From: Halocatena salina | Lineage (GTDB): Archaea > Halobacteriota > Halobacteria > Halobacteriales > Haloarculaceae | Reading direction: 5' to 3' | Assembly (NCBI RefSeq): GCF_023115355.1 | Contig: NZ_CP096019.1 | Location: forward strand, 2,232,001 to 2,296,000 | Length of the DNA: 64,000 nt | Part shown: positions 9,201-17,374 of the stretch, piece by piece | Layout: the number at the start of each line of letters is the position of its first letter | Position numbering within the stretch: position 1 is the first letter of the stretch | Position numbers and translations under genes: made by a program | Notes under the pieces: generated by a model | What the model saw: only the letters and a program-made list of their open reading frames with translations | Told to the model about the DNA's origin: nothing | Databases searched by the model: none

Positions 9201-9848
9201 GAGGGACACGAGTGGGGTAATGGCGGAGGTCACGTCCCGCGGTGTGCTCTCTGCGATCGCAGTGATCGCCGTTATCACTCTCCGGTCGATCTCAGCCGAT
9301 TCGTCATCCAACAACGGGATGAGCGCGTCGATGGCGGGTGCGGCGGAATCCGGTGACTGCTTTGCGACCTCTGCGATCGCGTACACTGCTGCCTGACGAA
9401 CACACGGGAGATCGTCTTCTAGAAACTCGATGAGTGTATCCGTCTGTTCGATGAACTCATTCGACACTGGCGATATCTCTACGCTTTCGTCCTTGAAGAT
9501 CGTGATCACGATGTGGGCGGCCTGGCGGCGGACGTGAACGCTGTTGTCCTCTGCATCCATCCCAGCGAGGATCGTTTCTGCGTGGGCCGCGACGGCATCG
9601 CGGTAGCCAGCACCGGCAAACAGCCGCAACCGTGAAGCAGCAATGAGCCGCTGAGTATTCGTCTCTCCGAGATCGGTGTCGAGCAACTGTGCTGTATGCT
9701 CAGTCTCACCTACGGACGGTTCCATCTCCGTTTCGCCGTCGAGAATCGAGACAAGGGAGGAGATTTCCGTATCTGCAACGTCGTCCGGATTAGTGTAGAT
9801 CTGATCGAGGGAGATGGTGAATTCACCGGAGGGGGATTCCGGATCCAT
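6291..9848 (-). CDS. Giant HEAT-repeat protein
   Basis: A 1185-residue protein made almost wholly of about 29 tandem HEAT-like units of 37 residues, each resembling RKLAVRAIVEIA followed by a proline turn, then AVPAVDPLLFLLDSD. The units run from about residue 70 to the C-terminus; one near the start and one near residue 790 carry short acidic insertions. No signal peptide, membrane helix or catalytic domain is visible, so it should be a cytoplasmic alpha-solenoid scaffold. ATG at 9848 is preferred, with TTATC about 27 nt upstream fitting a leaderless start; ATG at 9869 is an alternative. HEAT solenoids bind proteins or nucleic acids, but nothing here names the partner. It is convergent with psmB. 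Confidence 0.85.
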   Translation of the reverse strand: MDPESPSGEFTISLDQIYTNPDDVADTEISSLVSILDGETEMEPSVGETEHTAQLLDTDLGETNTQRLIAASRLRLFAGAGYRDAVAAHAETILAGMDAEDNSVHVRRQAAHIVITIFKDESVEISPVSNEFIEQTDTLIEFLEDDLPCVRQAAVYAIAEVAKQSPDSAAPAIDALIPLLDDESAEIDRRVITAITAIAESTPRDVTSAITPLVSLLEGDVQMTRVQAEYALKLLVENAPSAAQTAVDHLVPLLDSDSSFARNAALEILAGVTLTTPEAVAPAVNEITPFLTEDFYRQKIAVCTLCEIAETSPAAVVPAVEDVVPLLDAEDQIVKSAAVHTIVAVAEESPSAVTEASDSLFSLLNADEPNVQKAAIRAVIVITSNVPEAVGPVIESLLSPLDTDESFVRGQAARTIAALTQGETQPAVPAVDALTTLLNADESVGRKLAVRAIVEIASDVPDTAVPAVDPLLFLLDSDRPVVQKYVAAAIMVVAASSPRAAAPAVTPLVSLLGEDNDVDGLVVRALAEISGDDPEAVVPATQAVIPLLDAERESVRTNAVRVIASVAEEAPITVVPAVESLGKLLDSDERLIQWKAVCALCDVALESPGAVAPAIEPLVPFLDSEWTSLRKKTATIVAEVACVSPSAVAPAVGPLSMCLDADEAAIRRNGACALAELAGEHPETAVQAVDRLVSQITGETDQQYIQECAVRALAEIATTAPDEVVPAIDTLADLYEADSITLKENALYATAEIATTMPEAVIPVVDSLIPHLTAEEVPVQKAAIRSVVLIAKHLPTTMVPGIDSLLPRFGADETRDQRATVEALTAIAAIPPENSDGEQDLEAERENAVATLDRLLDTGETLGRKIAVTALAVIAEDAPTTAGTAIDSLVPLLGNDDPYIKELAVQATVLIAYGSPTSAVPAVDELIDLLEDDNVYLQHGAVIGIGWIAKGLPPAAVPATEALVSFLYSHEELVRKTAVYAIARIADHDPEAALPATDALEHCLTADCSYVRTHAVSALESIALAPAGDTMPPICSLAALVDDTEYSIQKQAARATAAIATTQPGTAAPAVDVLAGHLDADRTTQELAVRTIMEITKHAPNAAVSAVDPLVSLLDTDDQIIQKNAVAAIAAIAEATPNAVADVVEQLVPLLDTDDEFLKATTMRAIMPNTDATRKRLSARSSESE

Positions 9849-10129
9849 ACATCCTACTATTAGAGACATGTGATAATCGTTTGGGATACGATTCGCACGG
9901 AGTAAGAATTGTCGCCGGATGCATTTCCTTGATAGCACTACATCATTACATATGTGATCTAAAATGTCAAATAACTATTTAGTAACCAGAAGGCACTTAC
10001 TGTCATCCGCAGTACTGTGACTGGGGGAGCGGCTGACGTATCACGCTCGCATACCCACACTGATGTCCCCGGCGCTGTCGTACAGACCGGAGATGGTGTA
10101 TCCCACCACGTCCTGTTCCCCCATTTTCC

Positions 10130-11497
10130 TCATAGTTCTTCATCGAGCGTTGTGATCCTGTTGAGTAACGTCTCAGGGTCGCGTGCGAGGAGTTTCACGA
10201 TCGGTTCTTTACCGTGAGCACCGCCGTCAACGACGGCGACCGGCGTCCCAGCGACGGATTCGAACGCCTGCTGTGCACCCCATCCCATGGTCGAACCTTC
10301 CACGTCGGCGGTCGGTTCCTCGCTCCGGTCGTACGTACCGACGGGCCAAGAGAGCGCGTCAAGCGCGGCGTCGGTATCATCTCCGAACCGGCAGTTCACC
10401 CCGAAACGGACGGCAGGGTCGTGTTCGCGCAACGAGAGCAGAAACCGGGCCATGTGACTCGACGCGCCAAAGCGCACGCCTCGGTTCGGTTGTATCCCAC
10501 CGATCGTCTTCGTGATCCGTCCTTCGACGGCGGCAATCTCCTCGATAGTCTCCGCGTAGGGGGTGGCTCCGACGACGTTCATCCCGACTTCCGGAACCAA
10601 CGAGCGAACGTTTTCCTCGGTGAGCGAATCCACGAGCGCCGCGACCGCTTCCTGAACAGGCTGTCTGGCCGCGCGTTCGCGCAGCGAGACCGTGTGGTGG
10701 ACCGCTCCCGGCCCGTGTCCGACGTCATGATGGTATCGAATCGCCCGTTCGAGAAGCGTGGTGGACGCCTCGACTGCTGTAGGGAGATCTATGTCGTCTC
10801 TCTCGGCCTGCCGTCCGAGGTGGGCAGTGATGGCACTGGAGAGTGTACAGCCCGCGCCGTGTGTCGCTACCGTGTCGATCCGTGGGTGAGTAACGGTGTG
10901 AGTTCGTTCGGGCGTGACGAGCACGTCGCATACGTCGTCTGTCGGGAGATGACCACCGGTGAGGAGAGCGGCATCACACCCCCGATCGAGCAGTTGCTCG
11001 CCAGCCTCGCGCATGTCACGCTCGTTTTCCGGCTCGATCCCCGTGAGCATTGCTACCTCGTCAGTGTTGGGCGTGACGAGCGTCGCGTGCGCGATGAGGT
11101 CGTCGTAGGCGTCCATAGCGTCCTCGGCCAGCAGGCGATCGCCCGATGTCGCGACCATCACCGGATCGACGACGAGCGGACAGTCGAACGAACGCGCGTG
11201 TTCAGCGACGAGTTCGACGGTCTCGGCCGTCGCCAACATCCCCGTTTTGATGGCGGCAACGTCGAAATCCGAGCGGATGGCCCGGAGTTGGTTCTCGATT
11301 TCCGCTGTGGGGACGACGAACGACGATTCGACTCCTTCGGTGTTCTGGGCAGTGACCGCCGTGAGAACCGAGGTTCCGAACGTCCCACAGGCGGCCATCG
11401 TCTTGAGGTCGGCTTGGATCCCCGCACCACCGCCAGAATCGCTTCCGGCGATCGTCAGTGTGACCGGCTGGGTGGTCGGTGCGTCCGTTCGGGTCAT
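10130..11497 (-). CDS. thiD: ThiD-ThiN fusion: HMP(-P) kinase / thiamine-phosphate synthase
   Basis: A 455-residue two-domain thiamine enzyme. Residues 1 to about 265 form the ThiD kinase, with TIAGSDSGGGAGIQADLK at the N-terminus, VVDPVMVATSG near 107, TPNTDEVAML near 137 and the anion-hole GAGCTLSSAI near 210. Residues from about 275 to the end are a ThiN domain (VPEVGMNVVGA, GRITKTIGGIQPNRGVRFGASSHMARF), which replaces bacterial ThiE in archaea and joins HMP-PP to thiazole phosphate. The start ATGA overlaps the stop of the upstream AIR-synthase-like gene by 4 nt, so the two are translationally coupled. I see no TPP-riboswitch signature upstream. Confidence 0.94.
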   Translation of the reverse strand: MTRTDAPTTQPVTLTIAGSDSGGGAGIQADLKTMAACGTFGTSVLTAVTAQNTEGVESSFVVPTAEIENQLRAIRSDFDVAAIKTGMLATAETVELVAEHARSFDCPLVVDPVMVATSGDRLLAEDAMDAYDDLIAHATLVTPNTDEVAMLTGIEPENERDMREAGEQLLDRGCDAALLTGGHLPTDDVCDVLVTPERTHTVTHPRIDTVATHGAGCTLSSAITAHLGRQAERDDIDLPTAVEASTTLLERAIRYHHDVGHGPGAVHHTVSLRERAARQPVQEAVAALVDSLTEENVRSLVPEVGMNVVGATPYAETIEEIAAVEGRITKTIGGIQPNRGVRFGASSHMARFLLSLREHDPAVRFGVNCRFGDDTDAALDALSWPVGTYDRSEEPTADVEGSTMGWGAQQAFESVAGTPVAVVDGGAHGKEPIVKLLARDPETLLNRITTLDEEL

Positions 11498-12525
11498 TCG
11501 TCGCTTCCCTCCTGTTTCGCGGCGTACTCCGCCATCGCCGCCCAGAACGGATCTTTTTCGGGGTGATCGATCGGCTCGCCGTCCACGACGACGCCGCTGC
11601 CCTCGACGACGCTGCCGACGACAGCGGCCGGAATGTCTTCCGCTTCGAGCGCATCGAGCACGTCATCAACGCCTTCAGGGCGCACCGACGCGATGAGCGT
11701 GCCCTCGCTGATCGCCGACCACGGATCGATGTCGAAAAATGCACACGTCTCTTCGACACCCGGAGCGACCGGGATGGCGCTCCGATCGACGTCGAGTCCG
11801 ACGCCCGCTGCGCGCGCGAATTCGTACAGACCGCCGTACACGCCGCACTCGGTCGCGTCGTGCATCGCCGTCACCGGTCCCGCGTTGGCTGCCGTCAACG
11901 CGTCATGAACGGGACTCATGTCGTAAAACCGCTCGTTCGCCCGATCGACGGTCGCATCGTCCAGTTCCTCGCGCATGAGCGTCTCGAACTGGATCGACAG
12001 TAGTCCCGTCGCTTCGATGGCGGGACCGTTGGTGATCACGAGACGATCACCCACTCGTGCTCCATCGGGCCGAATCACGTCGTCGTGATCGCCGACCGCG
12101 ATGGTCGTTCCTCCGCCGACCATCGGGTAGTTACAGCCCTCATACCGGGCAGTGTGACCGGTGACAACGCTCACACCCAGCTCGGTCGCTTCGGCGTCCA
12201 TCGTCGTCCACACCGTCTCAAACGCCTCGTCGGTGATGTCGGGCGGGAGGTTGAAGTCGATGCTCAGATGGCTGGGTGGGAGTCCCGAGATCGCCACGTC
12301 GCTCATGAGGATGTGAAACGCGAACCACGCCGCGCGTTCCATGCCAAGCGATGGCATGATGAAAACGGGGTCGGTCGCCATGACGACGGCCGTCCCATCA
12401 ACGTCGATCGCTCCGAAATCCACTCCATGATCGGGCCAGAGCGTCACGTCCTCGCGCTCAGCTCCGAGGTTCGGCTGGATGTACGCGTCGAAAAACGACC
12501 GATCGATCTTTCCAAGCTCGGTCAT
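11494..12525 (-). CDS. AIR synthase-related protein (PurM/HypE/ThiL superfamily)
   Basis: A 343-residue ATP-binding protein of the PurM-like superfamily. An acidic nucleotide-binding loop is visible in the first 60 residues (VVMATDPVFIMPSLGMER), then LMSDVAISGLPPSHLS, VVTGHTARYEGC near 130, and AMHDATECGVYGGLYE near 222, the HypE/ThiL-type second-domain motif. It overlaps the thiD-thiN start by 4 nt. By context it may supply a thiamine step, and thiamine-monophosphate kinase is the obvious candidate, but the sequence looks closer to HypE-like AIR-synthase relatives than to canonical ThiL, so its reaction is unproven. Confidence 0.75.
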   Translation of the reverse strand: MTELGKIDRSFFDAYIQPNLGAEREDVTLWPDHGVDFGAIDVDGTAVVMATDPVFIMPSLGMERAAWFAFHILMSDVAISGLPPSHLSIDFNLPPDITDEAFETVWTTMDAEATELGVSVVTGHTARYEGCNYPMVGGGTTIAVGDHDDVIRPDGARVGDRLVITNGPAIEATGLLSIQFETLMREELDDATVDRANERFYDMSPVHDALTAANAGPVTAMHDATECGVYGGLYEFARAAGVGLDVDRSAIPVAPGVEETCAFFDIDPWSAISEGTLIASVRPEGVDDVLDALEAEDIPAAVVGSVVEGSGVVVDGEPIDHPEKDPFWAAMAEYAAKQEGSDE

Positions 12526-12576
12526 ACTCGGTTGTATGACCGAGTGGTTGTTAGGTGGGACGGTTTGACGGTTGGC

Positions 12577-14112
12577 TCAGCTCCGGAGCCGACCCACGAG
12601 CTGTTTGAACACGCTGAGATCCAGATCGAACCGTTCTTCGAAGTCCAACAGGAGTTCGATCTCCTGTGGTTCGATCGCAACACGGACGACGACGAGCAGG
12701 TACACCAGTCCGAACACGGTGACTGTTCCGAGGAAAACGGGCACCGTCACCGTAAACAGGGTTCGAACGATCCCGTACAGGACGGCGATCGTCGTGGTCC
12801 CGAGGAGTGCGGTTCGGATGTGCGCCGGTGTTAGCGGCTGAATGCCGGTTTCGAGGTATAGTTGGAGACAGTACAGGACGTTCATCAGGACGTAGGCAAC
12901 AGCAGTTGCGATCGCCGCGCCGAGAAACGAATACCGGGGAATCAACAGGAGATTGAGTCCGATGTTGAGGAGCGCGACGAGCGTGTCGTCGTACATGATG
13001 AGCCGTGTCCGACCGATCGACGTGAGCAGATCGAAGTTAGGACCGGCGATCGCGTGCGTGAAAAACGCTCCAGCGAGCACGACGAGCGCGAGCGAACCGT
13101 CCACGTACGCCGGACCGAACGTGAGCCCGATCGCGTGGGTTGGAAAGAGTACGACGACAGCGAACACCGGAAACGACGCGAGGAAGATCCACTTCGAGGT
13201 AGTTTGGTAGAGCTGTCGGACGGTGTCGTGCTCACCGCGTTCGTGGAGCTTGGAGACGACGGGCATCACGATGAACCCGAACGAACTCATCGGAACGACG
13301 AGCAGATGAGCGAGCGGATACACCGTGTTGTAGATACCGACGTCTCCCGTCGAAGAGAAGTACCCGAGCATGAACGTATCGACGTCGGAGAACACGAACG
13401 TCATCGCCGTGGAGATCACCAACGGCGTGGAGAACGCCAACAGCTCCCGACGCACAGGCGTAGCCGGGGTCCCCCAAGCGAACAGATCGGTGTCTCGCCA
13501 CAGGAAGTACAGACCGACGCCCATCGCCCCCGTGTAGGCGATGGCGTAGGCCCACGCCACCCCGAGCGCGCCAAAGCCCATCAACAGGACGACGAGCACC
13601 GCCGTGAACCGTACGACCGGCAACACGATGTTCCGGATGGACACCTTCGGGAGCACCTGCTGTAGCCCCCGGCTGGTTCCGATGGCGAGTTTCATCACTG
13701 CCGCGAGCGGGATCACGAGGCCGAACACGCGGAGGACTGGCGTCACCGAGGGATCACCGAAGCCGTCGGTGGCGATCATCGGCGCAAACACGCAGACGAT
13801 GCCACCGGCAGCGACGGCCAGCGGCACCGCGATCTGGAACGCCGACACTACCACGCCCCGGCGGTGGACGGAATCGTCGAACCGAGGAAGATACCGGCCA
13901 ACGCCCGTGTGAAGCCCGAGCAACACGAGCGTCGAGACGACGGCCATCGTGGTGACGCCCAGCGAAACCACGCCGTAGTTCACCGGACCGAGAACGCGAG
14001 CGATGAGGAGTTTGGCGAGAAAGGAGACCCCAAGCTCCAGAACCACCCCGAGTAGTACGATACCCCCACCTGAAGCCACCCGCGTGAGCGCATCGTCCGA
14101 ATCCGAAGACAC
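12577..14112 (-). CDS. Polysaccharide/oligosaccharide flippase (Wzx/MATE-like)
   Basis: A 511-residue integral membrane protein with about 12-14 predicted helices, in the polysaccharide-biosynthesis flippase family. The N-terminus GGGIVLLGVVLELGVSFLAKLLIARVLGPVNYGVVSLG is the family's first helix and LGPxxYG turn. It probably flips lipid-linked glycans across the membrane for S-layer or exopolysaccharide assembly. The C-terminus (EIELLLDFEERFDLDLSVFKQLVGRLRS) is a soluble amphipathic tail. A GT gene reads away from it 102 nt upstream, and more glycosyltransferases follow, supporting a surface-glycan role. Confidence 0.88.
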   Translation of the reverse strand: MSSDSDDALTRVASGGGIVLLGVVLELGVSFLAKLLIARVLGPVNYGVVSLGVTTMAVVSTLVLLGLHTGVGRYLPRFDDSVHRRGVVVSAFQIAVPLAVAAGGIVCVFAPMIATDGFGDPSVTPVLRVFGLVIPLAAVMKLAIGTSRGLQQVLPKVSIRNIVLPVVRFTAVLVVLLMGFGALGVAWAYAIAYTGAMGVGLYFLWRDTDLFAWGTPATPVRRELLAFSTPLVISTAMTFVFSDVDTFMLGYFSSTGDVGIYNTVYPLAHLLVVPMSSFGFIVMPVVSKLHERGEHDTVRQLYQTTSKWIFLASFPVFAVVVLFPTHAIGLTFGPAYVDGSLALVVLAGAFFTHAIAGPNFDLLTSIGRTRLIMYDDTLVALLNIGLNLLLIPRYSFLGAAIATAVAYVLMNVLYCLQLYLETGIQPLTPAHIRTALLGTTTIAVLYGIVRTLFTVTVPVFLGTVTVFGLVYLLVVVRVAIEPQEIELLLDFEERFDLDLSVFKQLVGRLRS

Positions 14113-14214
14113 GACAGTCGATAGGCACCACCCTGTGGTAGTCGTTGTGGATCCGTGTCGGTGTGATCAGGTGAACCGGTGGTCGTTTCACGACGAACGG
14201 CCCATACCCGAGCA

Positions 14215-15213
14215 ATGCCACGGATCGCCTTGCTCCACGCCCAACGGGATTTCGCGACGGCGCTCGCGGCCACCGCCGAACGGCTCGATCCCGCCTACGA
14301 GATCGACGTGCTCTCACAGCCGCAGTCGATTCCGAGCCGTGTCGGTCGGGTACTGACCGGTCGGTACGATCTGCTCCAAGCCGACGAAACGGTACGAAAC
14401 GGACTGCTCGGACTGCTTACGAAACGCGTGTACGGAACGCCGTTGGTGGTCTGTATCCGGGGATGGGACGATTATACGAACGCACACGGTCATCACAGCT
14501 GGATCGGACACCAGTCGATCGAGCACAGAACGAGGCTGGTAGTTGGCCACGCTGACTGTACCCTGTTCGTGAGCCGGACCTGTCGGGAGGCGATGCGTCG
14601 GTACTACGCCATCGGTCCGAACCGGGTGGTCGACCGGCCGTTCGACGTGGCGCGGTTTCAAGACGCCACCGCGACGGACGATCCGGGGACGACGATCCTG
14701 ACGGTCACGAATTTCAGATATCCACAGAAAGCCCGAGGCATCACGACGATTCTAGAGGGATTGCGTGCCGTCTTCGAAGCGACCGAAGATCTCCGGTACG
14801 TGGTCGCCGGCGATGGACAGGAGTTCGATACGGTAGCCGATTTCGTCGCGTCGTATCCCCACCGCGATCGCGTGGAGCTGCTGGGACACCGGGATGATGT
14901 TCCCCAACTGCTCGGGGGTGCCGATCTGTTCGTCTACGTCAGCTATCTCGATGCGTTTCCGATGGCTGTCCTAGAAGCACAAGCCGCCGGGCTACCGGTC
15001 GTCTGTGGGGCGACTGGCGGTCCCGCTGAGGCAGTCGGGACAGCGGGTCGGCTCTGTCCACCAACCCCGGACGGAATCGAAGACGCCGTGAGTGAACTGC
15101 TGTCCGATCCCTGCCCTGATCGGTCGACGGACAGCAGCGAACGGATGGCCGAGTACAACGAGCGCGCGGCCCACCAGTATCTCGACGCGTGGGATGACGT
15201 TCTGAACAGATGA
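14215..15213 (+). CDS. Family 4 glycosyltransferase
   Basis: A 332-residue GT4-type enzyme, starting at ATG 14215 (MPRIALLHAQ). Features include LFVSRTCREAMRRYY near residue 115, TVTNFRYPQKARGI near 155, VVAGDGQEFD near 195, and the donor-site segment DAFPMAVLEAQAAGLPVV near 245, where the first acidic residue of the E-x7-E motif is Asp. The N-terminal half is compact. It is divergent from the flippase gene and ends one base before the convergent glycosyltransferase gene, placing it in the surface-glycan cluster. Sugar specificity is unknown. Confidence 0.85.
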   Translation: MPRIALLHAQRDFATALAATAERLDPAYEIDVLSQPQSIPSRVGRVLTGRYDLLQADETVRNGLLGLLTKRVYGTPLVVCIRGWDDYTNAHGHHSWIGHQSIEHRTRLVVGHADCTLFVSRTCREAMRRYYAIGPNRVVDRPFDVARFQDATATDDPGTTILTVTNFRYPQKARGITTILEGLRAVFEATEDLRYVVAGDGQEFDTVADFVASYPHRDRVELLGHRDDVPQLLGGADLFVYVSYLDAFPMAVLEAQAAGLPVVCGATGGPAEAVGTAGRLCPPTPDGIEDAVSELLSDPCPDRSTDSSERMAEYNERAAHQYLDAWDDVLNR

Positions 15214-15214
15214 A

Positions 15215-16231
15215 TCATTCGGCCGTTCTGGGTGATGTGCTAGTTACCGTCTCGATCGCGTTCGCGTAGTCGTCGGCGACGGTGGTCACGTCGAACTGTC
15301 GGGCGAACGCGCGTAGCTCCTCGGAGGTGGGAGAGGAAGCGGCGGATCGAACGGCGCGAGCGATGTCCGCTGGCGTTGGGTCACAGAACGTCACCAGCCC
15401 ATCGAGACGCGATTCTGCCCGTCCAGCGAGCTGGACGACCGGGAGACCGGCAGCCCCATATTCGAGTATCTTCAGCGTGTGTGGGTCGTCGACCAGACAG
15501 ACGCCGACGTCGGCGGCGTGGAGATATCCCGGCACGTCTTCGTGGGGCACGGTGCCGAGATACACGACGTTCGACTGCTCGGTCGCCGCGCGTCGAACCT
15601 CGGGTTCGAGCGAGCCGGTGCCGAGCACGACGAGCGTCCACGCCGACAGCACCGACATCGCATCGAGCAACTCGGAGATGTGGTAGACGGGTTCGAGACC
15701 GCCAACGTAGATGAGCGTTCGTCCCTCGAGCGATGAAAGCCGCTCATGAGCGGTTACAACGCGCTCTGTAGGCGGATCGGCAAAGCGATCGTACTCGACT
15801 GGAAGGTCGGTGTTCGAAACCGATTCAGCGAACTGACTCACGCGGTCGTGCTCTTCGGCGTACACGTACAGTACGTGGGCAGCGACGGCGAACGCGATCC
15901 GTTCGAGCCACCGCACAGGAACGGCCACCCACCACGGATGTGTGGTCTCGAACTGTCTGATCGGATCGACGTGATCGATGATAAGCGGTGGCCCACCGAG
16001 AGCTGACAGAACCATCCCGGCCATGGTACCCGCCCGCGTCGTTCCGATCACCGCGTCGTACCGTCCCCGATGCCACACCGCCGACAACACCGTCTCGATC
16101 GTCGTCCCACGCAGTGTTACTCGGTAACCGATCTCTTCGAGTCGTTCCGTGATCCGATGACGGCCGACGCTGATCCGTTCGGGCTTATCTGGGGTGAACC
16201 AAAGCACCCGTGGCTCACTCTTACCACACAT
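15215..16231 (-). CDS. Glycosyltransferase (GT4-like)
   Basis: A 338-residue GT-B fold glycosyltransferase, MCGKSEPRVLWFTPDKPE at the start. It has GGPPLIIDHVDPIRQF near residue 77, YVGGLEPVYHISELLDAM near 170, VVYLGTVPHEDVPGYLHAADVGV near 220, and KILEYGAAGLPVVQL near 255, the last matching the donor-binding motif of the family. A further ATG lies two codons upstream at 16237. It is convergent, with a one-base gap, with the preceding GT gene. The acceptor is unknown; the cluster suggests a cell-surface glycan. Confidence 0.85.
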   Translation of the reverse strand: MCGKSEPRVLWFTPDKPERISVGRHRITERLEEIGYRVTLRGTTIETVLSAVWHRGRYDAVIGTTRAGTMAGMVLSALGGPPLIIDHVDPIRQFETTHPWWVAVPVRWLERIAFAVAAHVLYVYAEEHDRVSQFAESVSNTDLPVEYDRFADPPTERVVTAHERLSSLEGRTLIYVGGLEPVYHISELLDAMSVLSAWTLVVLGTGSLEPEVRRAATEQSNVVYLGTVPHEDVPGYLHAADVGVCLVDDPHTLKILEYGAAGLPVVQLAGRAESRLDGLVTFCDPTPADIARAVRSAASSPTSEELRAFARQFDVTTVADDYANAIETVTSTSPRTAE

Positions 16232-16380
16232 CACCACCCGCGTCGAGTCCGAACAAGGAAAACCCGCCGATCGCTACGAATCACACCATTTTATACGGGA
16301 TAATTTCTTGATAATAATAATCGCAAAACGTCTCCAACAGACATTGAATAGGAGTTAATAGGTTGGAGAGCTATCGGATA

Positions 16381-17370
16381 ATGAAACGCATGGCCACACC
16401 AGGGGTACTTCGTCTGTTAGAGTCGTTGGCAGACGGGACGGTCGAGGAGTTTTCACCGGTAATCAACGAGGATGGGGAAGTGAGCTATCCGGACGTGGAT
16501 CGACATCTCGATGTAAACGATCGGGATTCCTATTCAGTGTTAGAGTCACTGGCTCAGCGAGAGATACTGTATCGGGAGTTTCGAGAGAAAGCCTACGTTT
16601 GCCCCGAGTGTGGACGGGATGGGATGATGTATACGACCGTCTGTGCGGAGTGTGGGTCCCAGAACACAGTCGAACAGGAGCTGTACAAACACGTCGAGTG
16701 TGGTTGTCTCGCGCCAAAAAATCAGTTTCAGGTGGGAGAGGGTGAATACGTTTGTCCGGACTGTCAGCTCACTGTCCGCCCGGAACAGATGGACGTGTTA
16801 CATCGACACGTCTGTCAGACGTGTGGTGAGTCTGGGGCCGGATCGGTGGGTGCCCTCCGGTGTCGGGAATGTCTGTCAGTGTGTGAGCCACAGAAGGCGA
16901 TCGAATGGGTGCTCTACAGCTACGGATTCGAACAGTACGGACGGCAGTGGCTCACGACGCAGCTATCGGCCCGCCAAGCGTTGGTTGAGATGCTCGACGA
17001 TCGGGGATTCACGGTGGAAGTGGATGCGTACATCCGAGACGATAGCAACGAGACGCCGGTCCATCTGTACGGAGAGGAGGACCTCCTCGGCGACCGCGTC
17101 GTCGGTGCCGTTCACGAACGACCGAATCAGCAAGACGTCGAGCGTCTCCATATGGCGGCAACACCGGTCGACGCCCGAACCATACTCGTATCGACATCTG
17201 GAACAGTTACCGAACAGGCCGAAGAACTCGCCCAGACCCACGATATCGGACTGTTGAGTTACCAACAGGACGGAACGCTGGCTCGGGAGTACACCACTGC
17301 AACACGTGCCGAAGGCTCTTCTTCTATGCTCAAACGTCTCACATCAAGCGTTCGCAGACAACTCAACTGA
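16381..17370 (+). CDS. Multi-zinc-ribbon protein, TackOD1-like
   Basis: A 329-residue protein that begins MKRMATPGVLRLLESLADG, has a winged-helix-like N-terminus, then a run of CxxC knuckles (CPECGRDG, CAECGSQN, CGC, CPDCQLT, CQTCGES, CRECLSVC) between residues about 72 and 170, which should bind several zinc ions. The C-terminal 150 residues resemble a small alpha/beta domain. The overall plan matches proteins annotated as TackOD1 (a predicted archaeal signalling output domain), but this is from memory of the architecture. ATG at 16381 is preferred over an upstream TTG at 16363. It lies between glycosyltransferases and a convergent TM gene. Confidence 0.65.
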   Translation: MKRMATPGVLRLLESLADGTVEEFSPVINEDGEVSYPDVDRHLDVNDRDSYSVLESLAQREILYREFREKAYVCPECGRDGMMYTTVCAECGSQNTVEQELYKHVECGCLAPKNQFQVGEGEYVCPDCQLTVRPEQMDVLHRHVCQTCGESGAGSVGALRCRECLSVCEPQKAIEWVLYSYGFEQYGRQWLTTQLSARQALVEMLDDRGFTVEVDAYIRDDSNETPVHLYGEEDLLGDRVVGAVHERPNQQDVERLHMAATPVDARTILVSTSGTVTEQAEELAQTHDIGLLSYQQDGTLAREYTTATRAEGSSSMLKRLTSSVRRQLN

Positions 17371-17374
17371 CGTC

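Noticed and set aside
11498-12576. TPP riboswitch upstream of the ThiD-ThiN unit
   Set aside because: No THI-box pattern (CTGAGA ... ACC-TGATC ... GGATAA-like) is visible before the coupled genes.
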